Below are positions 1 to 5,668 of a DNA stretch of 10,707 nt, one piece after another (the first letter of the stretch is position 1; each line of letters begins with the position of its first letter). Origin of the DNA: Eubacterium sp. UBA4343. GTDB taxonomy: Bacteria; Bacillota; Clostridia; Lachnospirales; Lachnospiraceae. The notes under the pieces were generated by a model. The model was not told the DNA's origin and ran no database searches. It saw only the letters and a list, made by a program, of their open reading frames with translations. A program made the position numbers and the translations under genes. Location: contig DGTF01000027.1 of assembly GCA_002394235.1 (NCBI GenBank), positions 1-10,707 on the forward strand, written 5' to 3'.

Positions 1-457
<457 letters not shown>

Positions 458-856
458 ATGGATATGAGCAGGGGCTCGAAATTTAAGGACGGGATACGGA
501 TCGCGGCTGCCGCGTACCTGATCTATCTCGGTGTGAAGGTAATCGGTGATGTGATGAAGGGGGTGACCGAAGGCCGCCAGATCCTTTTTGTGATCTTCGG
601 AATTGTGTTTATTGCTGTCGGAATCTGGATCGGACTTTGGTCGGTGAAAAGCCTGTTAAAGGAAGCGGAAAAATCAGACGACGGATCCGGGACGGAGGAA
701 AATGACCGCAATATAGAGAATTCGGAATCTGTGACCGTGAAGGAAGATCCGGAGAGGATCGAAGCGGGCGCAGCAGCGCCGGAGCATGCCGAATCAGAGC
801 AGGCGGAACAGAAGGACACCGAATCAGAGCAGGCGGATAAAAATCGTACAGAATAA
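458..856 (+). CDS. Small two-helix membrane protein with acidic repetitive tail, unknown function
   Basis: This 132-residue protein is not recognised as any named family. Two hydrophobic segments are clear: residues about 13-33 and 41-62, joined by a short loop (KGVTEGRQ). A hydrophilic, strongly acidic tail follows from about residue 68 to the end, rich in E, S, D and Q. Both segments look like membrane helices, with a likely cytoplasmic tail since basic residues (RGSKFK) precede helix 1 and the loop is short. The tail holds a repeated SEQA unit encoded by the 19-bp direct repeat at 789-807 and 819-837. The ATG at 458 is supported by GGAGGTG at 444-450, 7 nt upstream. No signal-peptide cleavage site is evident. 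It stands alone between the repeat and a 338-bp gene-free stretch. That it is a real gene is likely, from its ribosome binding site and helix pattern; its role is unknown. Confidence 0.75.
   Translation: MDMSRGSKFKDGIRIAAAAYLIYLGVKVIGDVMKGVTEGRQILFVIFGIVFIAVGIWIGLWSVKSLLKEAEKSDDGSGTEENDRNIENSESVTVKEDPERIEAGAAAPEHAESEQAEQKDTESEQADKNRTE
789..837 (+). repeat. Direct repeat (2 x 19 bp) inside the small membrane protein gene
   Basis: The sequence CCGAATCAGAGCAGGCGGA occurs at 789-807 and again at 819-837, exactly 30 bp (10 codons) apart, so the reading frame is kept. It encodes the repeated SEQA portion of the acidic tail. This looks like a small in-frame tandem duplication. Confidence 0.8.
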
Positions 857-1105
857 GGGCACGTGCGGAGCGACGGCGGGCATACTGAGGCCGGCGAGTA
901 TAAGCACAGATGTTTCGGCAAATCATATGTGAGAGGAAGTCCGCGTCGGATGTGCTATGTAGTTTTCGCACAAGAAAATAATTAAATTTTTGTGAAAAAA
1001 TAATGTGGCACAAGATATGGTAGACATAACAAAACAGCGTGCGTACATCTGGTGCGAGGGCACAGGAAAAGCTGTTTTTATGCCTGCTTCAGCGGTTTTC
1101 CGTGT
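857..1105. other. Gene-free stretch between the membrane protein and the recombinase
   Basis: No supported gene is visible on either strand; the open frames here lack ribosome binding sites. An AT-rich inverted repeat spans 969-994 (CACAAGAAAA with TTTTTGTG). The octamer GCACAAGA occurs at 968-975 and 1008-1015. A weak terminator-like pair lies at 1031-1080. Nothing else can be supported. Confidence 0.5.
1031..1080 (+). terminator. Possible weak terminator hairpin
   Basis: AAAACAGC at 1031-1038 is the reverse complement of GCTGTTTT at 1071-1078, and the second arm ends in five T residues at 1075-1079. The 32-nt loop is long, although an inner GTGC/GCAC pairing could shorten it. It lies downstream of the small membrane protein and upstream of the recombinase promoter, a plausible place for a terminator. 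The structure is weak. Confidence 0.3.
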
Positions 1106-1134
1106 TTGCATTTAAAAATATTTTTGCGTATAAT
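1106..1134 (+). promoter_or_regulatory. Sigma-A-type promoter for the recombinase gene
   Basis: A TTGCAT -35 at 1106-1111 and a perfect TATAAT -10 at 1129-1134 are separated by the optimal 17 bp. The surrounding region is AT-rich. Transcription would begin near 1141, about 54 nt before the recombinase ATG. Confidence 0.7.
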
Positions 1135-1194
1135 TGATTTATTTTGAAGGGTGAATTGCTTTTATAATATTTTAAAACAGAAGGTTGAAGTATT

Positions 1195-2052
1195 ATGATA
1201 AATGCAATTCAGGAAAGTGCGATAGAGGAATATATTTCGTATCTGCACAATGAGAGAGAGACCTCCTATAATACAGAGATCTCTTACGAACGAGACTTGA
1301 AGAAAGCGGCGGATTACTTCTCGGAAAACGAGATCTGTGATTTCTGTCTGGTGACAGAGGTGAACCTGCATTCCTACCTGCTCTATCTGGAGGAAAATCA
1401 CAAATCAGCCGCCACAGTATCGCGAAGCATTGCTTCGCTTCGCTCCTTTTTTCAGTACCTGGTGCGAAGCCGGAGAATCCAGAAGGATCCGACGGAGAAT
1501 CTGAAACCGCCGAAGGTGGAGAAGAAGGCGCCGGAGATACTGACTGTTGATGAGGTTGACCGTCTGCTTGCGCTTCCGGACCGCAGAACGGCGAAAGGAA
1601 TGCGCGACAGAGCTATGCTTCAGCTTCTTTATACGACCGGGATGCGTGTGAGCGAGCTGGTTCACCTGAAGATGGGGGATGTGGACCTGGAATTCGGTTA
1701 CCTCACATGCAGTGATCATGACAGAGAGAGAAGAATACCGCTGGAGCAGGGAACGAGGATTATTGTCGAGGAGTATCTGGATTCCGCCCGTATGGAGCTG
1801 CTGAAAGGAAAGGAAAGCGAGTACCTGTTCTGCAATTGCTCCGGCACGCCGATGAGCCGGCAGGGATTCTGGAAAGTTCTGAAGAGCTATGCGTCCGGGG
1901 CAGGAATTGAAAAGGATATCACACCGCACACGATGCGTCATTCCTTTGCGGCGCACCAGCTCCAGAAAGGAACGGATCTGAAAAGGGTCCAGCAGATGCT
2001 CGGACATGCCGATATTTCAACGACACAGATCTATTCCAGAATCATCGGCTAG
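1195..2052 (+). CDS. Tyrosine recombinase, XerC/XerD family, with a non-canonical active site
   Basis: This 285-residue protein has the two-domain layout of Xer recombinases: an N-terminal SAM-like DNA-binding domain (about residues 8-92) and a C-terminal catalytic domain (about 112-285). Visible catalytic residues are R151 (TTGMRVSEL), H245 and R248 (PHTMRHSFA), H271 (MLGHADIS) and the nucleophile Y280 (TTQIYSR). Two oddities stand out. The beta-hairpin that normally reads GKGxKxR, carrying the catalytic lysine, reads SDHDRER here, which puts D174 at the lysine position. The protein also ends only five residues after Y280, about 14 short of E. coli XerD. The start at 1195 has a GAAGG at 1180-1184. 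Family assignment is confident; whether it is the housekeeping chromosome-dimer recombinase, an inversion or integration enzyme, or a weakly active relative is open. It stands alone behind its own promoter. Confidence 0.88.
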   Translation: MINAIQESAIEEYISYLHNERETSYNTEISYERDLKKAADYFSENEICDFCLVTEVNLHSYLLYLEENHKSAATVSRSIASLRSFFQYLVRSRRIQKDPTENLKPPKVEKKAPEILTVDEVDRLLALPDRRTAKGMRDRAMLQLLYTTGMRVSELVHLKMGDVDLEFGYLTCSDHDRERRIPLEQGTRIIVEEYLDSARMELLKGKESEYLFCNCSGTPMSRQGFWKVLKSYASGAGIEKDITPHTMRHSFAAHQLQKGTDLKRVQQMLGHADISTTQIYSRIIG

Positions 2053-2074
2053 AGTATACGGGTCAGAGGAAACA

Positions 2075-2090
2075 GCAGATAATGATCTGC
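2075..2090. repeat. Short perfect inverted repeat
   Basis: GCAGAT at 2075-2080 and ATCTGC at 2085-2090 pair around a 4-nt AATG loop, 23 bp after the recombinase stop codon. There is no T run behind it, so it is not a terminator. It may be a minor 3' end structure or chance. Confidence 0.4.
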
Positions 2091-2173
2091 AGAGGATCCC
2101 TGAGGAGAGCTTCTGAAAGAAATAGAGAAATGATCCCGGGAGATTTCAAAATTAATTTTTAAGTATCGGGGAA

Positions 2174-2221
2174 AAAACAGGGAGGAAGGAACTACATCAG
2201 CGGTTCCTCCCTCCCTGTTTT
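2174..2221. terminator. Strong bidirectional rho-independent terminator
   Basis: The 19-nt arms 2174-2192 and 2203-2221 pair at 18 of 19 positions around a 10-nt loop. The core is GC-rich (CAGGGAGG with CCTCCCTG), with A and T runs on the outside. Read on the plus strand it ends in TTTTCTT. On the minus strand it ends in six T residues. It lies between the converging recombinase and DAHP synthase genes and probably serves both. Confidence 0.88.
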
Positions 2222-2222
2222 C

Positions 2223-2302
2223 TTACGCGAACAGTGAGCCGCAGCCGAATGCGAAGTATTCGTGTGCGGCGAGCGTCGCGATAGCGAGATAAAACACGCA
2301 CA
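2223..2302 (+). repeat. 80-bp structured dispersed repeat, copy 2
   Basis: This is the second copy of the element at 153-232, same orientation, 78 of 80 identical. It sits directly against the terminator and 47 bp beyond the stop codon of the DAHP synthase gene, so it would be in that gene's 3' untranslated RNA, in antisense orientation. It retains the left arm CGAGATAAAACACGC (2285-2299) but not the pairing right arm seen after copy 1. Notably, this left arm is the exact reverse complement of copy 1's right arm at 233-247. Confidence 0.85.
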
Positions 2303-2349
2303 AGGCCAATTGACCTCAGAGAATCCGGGTATATCCGCTCACGTCAGAT

Positions 2350-3384
2350 TTAGCATAAAGCTGCGACTTCGTAGATCAGTCTTTCGGTTTCATCCCAGCC
2401 GAGGCAGGGATCGGTGATCGATTTTCCGTAGACGTGTTTATCTGATCCGATTGGCTGACATCCGGGTTCGAGATAGCTTTCAATCATCAGGCCCTTCACG
2501 AGCTCGCGCACACGTGGATCATACTTTCTGCTGTTCAGAACCTCCCTTGTGATTCTGGGCTGCTGGTCGTATTTTTTACCGGAATTTGAGTGGTTCGTGT
2601 CTACGATCACTGCGGGGTTCGCCAGAGTCGTTTCGTTATAGAGCCTGAGAAGAAGTTCAAGGTCCTCGAAATGATAATTCGGAACGGACTCACCGTGTTT
2701 ATTTGTCGCGCCGCGGAGAACGCAGTGCGCCAGGGGATTGCCGTCCGTCTTGCATTCGGAGCTTCTGAAGATAAAGGTATGTCCGTGCTGTGCCGCGATG
2801 CAGGAGTTGATCATGACTGACATGTCGCCGCTGGTAGGGTTCTTCATTCCGACGGGGATTTCAATGCCGGAGGCTGTCAGACGATGCTGCTGGTTTTCTA
2901 CGGACCTTGCGCCGATCGCAACATACGAGAGAATATCATCCACGTAGGACCAGTTCGCGGGGTAGAGCATTTCATCGGCAGCAGTCAGACCGGTCTGCTC
3001 CATGGAGTGGATGTGAATGTTGCGGACAGCGATCAGACCGGCTTCAAGATCCGGTTTGCCCTCCGGATCCGGCTGGTGCATGATGCCTTTATAACCCATG
3101 CCGGTGGTTCTGGGTTTATTGGTATAAATTCTGGGGATCAGAAGCAGACGGTCTGCAACCTTGTCCTGAATCTTTGCCAGGCGCTCGGTATATTCCAGAA
3201 CAGAATCTTCGCTGTCTGCTGAGCAGGGACCGATGATCAGGAGAAATTTATCAGATTCTCCGGTGAAGATTCTGCGGATTTCATCGTCCCGGGCTGCCTT
3301 GATCTTCTTCAGATTCGCAGATACCGGAACCCGTTCCTTAAGTTCCTCTGGAGTGGGAAGGTTTTCCATAAATGTAAAGCTCAT
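2350..3384 (-). CDS. aroF: 3-deoxy-7-phosphoheptulonate (DAHP) synthase, class I
   Basis: DAHP synthase condenses phosphoenolpyruvate with erythrose-4-phosphate, the first step of the shikimate pathway to aromatic amino acids, in the cytoplasm. The 344-residue length fits the AroF/AroG/AroH type. Metal ligands are visible as C54 (IIGPCSADS), H265 (DTNHSNSGK), E302 (MIESYLEPG) and D325 (SITDPCLGW). Substrate-site motifs are NKPRTTGMGYKG (89-100) and GMKNPTSGD (179-187). Which aromatic amino acid inhibits it cannot be told, so the symbol is generic. An in-frame ATG 51 bp further upstream exists, but the start at 3382-3384 is preferred because AAGGAAG lies 7 nt before it. The gene is monocistronic in this window, divergent from the iscR operon and convergent with the recombinase. 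No T-box sequence was seen in its leader. Confidence 0.95.
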   Translation of the reverse strand: MSFTFMENLPTPEELKERVPVSANLKKIKAARDDEIRRIFTGESDKFLLIIGPCSADSEDSVLEYTERLAKIQDKVADRLLLIPRIYTNKPRTTGMGYKGIMHQPDPEGKPDLEAGLIAVRNIHIHSMEQTGLTAADEMLYPANWSYVDDILSYVAIGARSVENQQHRLTASGIEIPVGMKNPTSGDMSVMINSCIAAQHGHTFIFRSSECKTDGNPLAHCVLRGATNKHGESVPNYHFEDLELLLRLYNETTLANPAVIVDTNHSNSGKKYDQQPRITREVLNSRKYDPRVRELVKGLMIESYLEPGCQPIGSDKHVYGKSITDPCLGWDETERLIYEVAALC

Positions 3385-3400
3385 AGTGTCTTCCTTTCGC

Positions 3401-3416
3401 CGGCAGAGAGCTGCCG
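3401..3416 (-). promoter_or_regulatory. Hairpin just upstream of the aroF ribosome binding site
   Basis: CGGCAG and CTGCCG form a perfect 6-bp GC-rich stem with a 4-nt loop, ending only a few nucleotides before the AAGGAAG ribosome binding site on the minus strand. A second small stem (CCAG/CTGG, 3429-3432 with 3442-3445), followed on the minus strand by four T residues, lies upstream. Together they could influence aroF expression, but no known riboswitch or T-box pattern is recognisable. Confidence 0.4.
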
Positions 3417-3478
3417 TTACAATGAAAACCAGCATAAAAAACTGGCCTCACAGAAATTATCTACAAAAGAAAATAGAA

Positions 3479-3506
3479 ATTATCCATGAGAAGCAACTTA
3501 AAACAA
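3479..3506 (-). promoter_or_regulatory. Probable aroF promoter
   Basis: Read on the minus strand, TTGTTT (3501-3506) and GATAAT (3479-3484) are 16 bp apart in an AT-rich tract. A second GATAAT lies 23 bp downstream at 3456-3461, as part of the 10-bp direct repeat GATAATTTCT (3475-3484 and 3452-3461). The two could be alternative -10 elements or a repeated regulator site. The leader would be about 90 nt. Confidence 0.45.
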
Positions 3507-3516
3507 AAACATAATA

Positions 3517-3676
3517 CATCAAGCCGGCTGTGATGTCGAACAAATCTGAACCATTGCTTTTCATGCGGGAGAATATGATTCACTGCTGCTGATACGGAGG
3601 AGTCTGCCGCGCGGTGCTGTTACCGATGCTGTTACAGGGGAATGCTCAGGGATGTTATCGAGGAATGATCCGCGGC
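3517..3676. other. Gene-free part of the divergent aroF/iscR intergenic region
   Basis: No supported gene is seen. It contains the tandem TGCTGTTAC motif at 3615-3623 and 3627-3635 (12-bp spacing). A 68-codon open frame starting with GTG at 3614 ends in a TGA overlapping the regulator's ATG. It spans the regulator's promoter and has unremarkable composition, so it was not called. Confidence 0.45.
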
Positions 3677-3705
3677 TTGACGCAGGGCGCAGGCAATGCT
3701 ATTCT
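3677..3705 (+). promoter_or_regulatory. Sigma-A promoter of the iscR-iscS-mnmA operon
   Basis: TTGACG (3677-3682) and TATTCT (3700-3705) are separated by 17 bp, and a TGC directly before the -10 makes it an extended -10 promoter. The start would be near 3712, giving a leader of about 105 nt. Downstream, an 11-bp imperfect direct repeat (TAGTGTTTTAG, TAGGCTTTTAT, about 3721-3742) sits where an autoregulator could bind. No textbook IscR palindrome is visible. Confidence 0.7.
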
Positions 3706-3751
3706 AAGGACAAAAAACTGTAGTGTTTTAGTAGGCTTTTATATTCGCGGA

Positions 3752-3773
3752 GCCCAGCCTGCGGGGCATGGGC
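3752..3773 (+). promoter_or_regulatory. GC-rich hairpin in the iscR operon leader
   Basis: GCCC (3752-3755) pairs with GGGC (3770-3773), and inside it GCC (3757-3759) pairs with GGC (3765-3767) around a 5-nt loop. It lies in the expected 5' untranslated RNA, about 45 nt before the ATG. No T run follows, so it is not a terminator. Function unknown. Confidence 0.35.
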
Positions 3774-3816
3774 CTGTATATGAAAATAGTATCAGACAGG
3801 GTTTGGTGATTTATAT

Positions 3817-4428
3817 ATGAAATTATCGACGAGAGGGCGTTACGGACTGCGTGCGTTGATCGATCTTGCGGCCCACGAGGATGAGGGCGCGGTCTCCACA
3901 CAGAGCATCGCTCAGAGACAGAACATATCCGAAAGTTATCTGGAACAGCTGATTCGTATGTTGAAAAAAGGCGGGCTCGTCCTGAGTGTCCGCGGAGCGG
4001 GCGGCGGGTACCGGCTGGCAAAGAGGGCATCCGAGATCTCGGTCGGCGACATCCTGCGGTGCCTTGAGGGAAGTCTTGACGCGGTGGAATGCCCGGCAAT
4101 TGAGGGAAGTGACTGCGACAGCGCAAATGCGTGCGTATCCAAGTTTGTATGGAAGAGGATCAATGACGCCATAGCACAGGCGGTCGATTCCGTATGGCTG
4201 TCTGAGCTGGTAGAGGAAAGCCATAAGCTGCAGACGGCGCAGGCAGAGGAAAGCCATAAGCTGCAGACGGCGCAGGCAGAGGAAAGCCACAGGCAGCAGT
4301 CGACACAGATTAAGAAAAGCCACAAGCTGCAGACGGCGCAGAAGGAAAATAAGGGCAATTCAGCCGCTCGGGACGGCGACGAAATCAACGCACGGATCAT
4401 ACGCGAGATTCAGAATCGGGGGCTTTGA
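3817..4428 (+). CDS. iscR: Rrf2/IscR-type transcriptional regulator with repetitive C-terminal extension
   Basis: Rrf2-family regulators such as IscR sense iron-sulfur cluster status and control cluster or cysteine metabolism genes. The N-terminus MKLSTRGRYGLRALIDLA is the family signature. A winged helix follows, with the recognition region at about 28-50 and the wing RGAGGGYRLA at 59-68. Cysteines C92, C100 and C106 sit where IscR binds its cluster (ECPAIEGSDC...ANAC), favouring an IscR-like sensor over the cysteine-free CymR. The 203-residue length exceeds the usual ~135-160 because of four 11-residue repeats (EESHKLQTAQA-like) at residues 133-176, then a charged tail. The ATG at 3817 follows GGTGAT (3805-3810), which matches the 16S rRNA 3' end. 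The gene ends 1 nt before the desulfurase, so it is the first gene of the operon, a position typical of autoregulation. Confidence 0.9.
   Translation: MKLSTRGRYGLRALIDLAAHEDEGAVSTQSIAQRQNISESYLEQLIRMLKKGGLVLSVRGAGGGYRLAKRASEISVGDILRCLEGSLDAVECPAIEGSDCDSANACVSKFVWKRINDAIAQAVDSVWLSELVEESHKLQTAQAEESHKLQTAQAEESHRQQSTQIKKSHKLQTAQKENKGNSAARDGDEINARIIREIQNRGL
4213..4344 (+). repeat. 33-bp in-frame tandem repeat, four units
   Basis: Units are 4213-4245, 4246-4278, 4279-4311 and 4312-4344. The first two are identical and encode EESHKLQTAQA. The third encodes EESHRQQSTQI and the fourth KKSHKLQTAQK. The unit is a multiple of three, so copy-number changes keep the frame. This is a coding minisatellite in the regulator's C-terminal extension. 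Confidence 0.93.
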
Positions 4429-4429
4429 T

Positions 4430-5668
4430 ATGATATATCTGGACAATGCTGCGACAACGAGGACAGATCCTGAGGTAGTGGAGGAGATGCTGCCATTTTT
4501 TTCCGAGGATTACGGGAATCCCTCCGGGATTTACGGGATCGCGCAGAAAAGCCGGGCAGCAGTGACTGAAGCGAGAGAAAGAACAGCTCATGTACTGGGG
4601 TGCAGAGCGGATGAGATCTATTTTACATCCTGTGGAAGTGAGGCAGACAACTGGGCGCTGAAGGCAGCGTTTGAGGCATATAAGGACAAGGGAAGACACA
4701 TCATCACGACGAAGATCGAGCATCCCGCAATCCTGAATACCTGTGAGTATCTGGAGAGAGAGCGGGGAGCAGAGGTTACCAGGCTGGATGTGGGCCCCGA
4801 CGGGATGGTGGATCCTCGTGAACTGGAGAAATCGATCCGACCCGATACGATTCTGATCTCCGTCATGACGGCCAACAATGAGATCGGAACCATTGAGCCG
4901 ATACGTGAAATCGGTGAAATCGCCCGGCGGCACGGCGTGCTTTTCCATACCGACGCGGTACAGGCATTCGGACAGATTCCGCTGAATGCGGATGAACTGA
5001 ACATCGACATGCTGAGCGCCAGCGCACATAAATTTAACGGCCCGAAGGGAGCCGGTTTCCTGTATATCCGGAAGGGAGTCGGAATCCGGTCCTTCCTGCA
5101 CGGCGGCGCGCAGGAGCATAACCGGAGGGCCGGGACAGAAAATGTGCCGGGCATTGTGGGACTCGGAGCGGCGGCGAAAAAAGCGGAGGAGAATCTTGTT
5201 CAGAAGATGGAGAAGGAAATCCAACTCAGGGATTATCTGATTCGCAGAATCCGGGAGGAGATACCGAACGTGAAGCTGAACGGCCCGGATCCGGAATCGG
5301 CACCGGACGGAGATACACGAACTTCGGCGGGACGGCTTCCGAACAATGTGAATTTCAGCTTTGAATTTGTAGAGGGAGAATCGCTGCTGATCATGCTTGA
5401 TATGAGACAGATCTGCGCGTCCAGCGGGTCCGCCTGTTCCTCCGGTTCACTGAGTCCGTCTCATGTACTGAAGGCCATCGGGCTCTCTGACAGCCTCGCG
5501 CACGGCGCTTTGCGGCTGACGCTGTCCGCGGAGACAACGAAGGAAGAACTCGACACTACCGTTGAGGCAATACGGGAAATTGTTGAGAGGCTGCGCGGTA
5601 TGTCGCCAAGGTATGAGGCGTACCGGAACGGAACGCTGCAGGCGGAGACGGAGACAGGAAGAAAATGA
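4430..5668 (+). CDS. iscS: Cysteine desulfurase, IscS/NifS type
   Basis: This PLP enzyme removes sulfur from cysteine, giving alanine and an enzyme-bound persulfide for iron-sulfur clusters or tRNA thiolation. The 412-residue protein starts MIYLDNAATT, as the family does. H98 (IEHPAIL), D175 and Q178 (HTDAVQAFG), the PLP lysine K201 (SAHKFNGPKG) and the persulfide cysteine C336 (SSGSACSSGS) are all present. The C336 loop is of the IscS/NifS (group I) form. Residues about 287-301 form a Pro/Gly/Asp/Ser-rich insertion before RLPNNVNFSF, and a ~20-residue hydrophilic tail ends the protein. The ATG lies 1 nt after the regulator's stop, implying coupled translation, and the 3' end overlaps mnmA by 4 nt. 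No iscU/nifU scaffold follows, so delivery to MnmA is a likely main role (inference). Confidence 0.95.
   Translation: MIYLDNAATTRTDPEVVEEMLPFFSEDYGNPSGIYGIAQKSRAAVTEARERTAHVLGCRADEIYFTSCGSEADNWALKAAFEAYKDKGRHIITTKIEHPAILNTCEYLERERGAEVTRLDVGPDGMVDPRELEKSIRPDTILISVMTANNEIGTIEPIREIGEIARRHGVLFHTDAVQAFGQIPLNADELNIDMLSASAHKFNGPKGAGFLYIRKGVGIRSFLHGGAQEHNRRAGTENVPGIVGLGAAAKKAEENLVQKMEKEIQLRDYLIRRIREEIPNVKLNGPDPESAPDGDTRTSAGRLPNNVNFSFEFVEGESLLIMLDMRQICASSGSACSSGSLSPSHVLKAIGLSDSLAHGALRLTLSAETTKEELDTTVEAIREIVERLRGMSPRYEAYRNGTLQAETETGRK

Noticed and set aside
1405..2007. 200-codon open frame antisense to the recombinase
   Set aside because: A shadow of the recombinase gene; no ribosome binding site or recognisable motif, while the sense frame has clear catalytic motifs.
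2053..2120. dif-like recombination site next to the recombinase gene
   Set aside because: The only palindrome (2075-2090) has a 4-nt centre and 6-bp arms and does not resemble the 28-bp Firmicutes dif pattern.
3385..3520. T-box or other amino-acid riboswitch in the aroF leader
   Set aside because: No AGGGTGG-type T-box sequence or specifier-loop layout, and the leader of about 90 nt is too short for a T-box.
3614..3820. 68-codon open frame whose stop overlaps the ATG of the IscR-like gene
   Set aside because: It starts with GTG, spans the operon promoter at 3677-3705 and has no family motif; the overlap with the ATG is likely chance, although the GGAGG at 3596-3600 leaves slight doubt.
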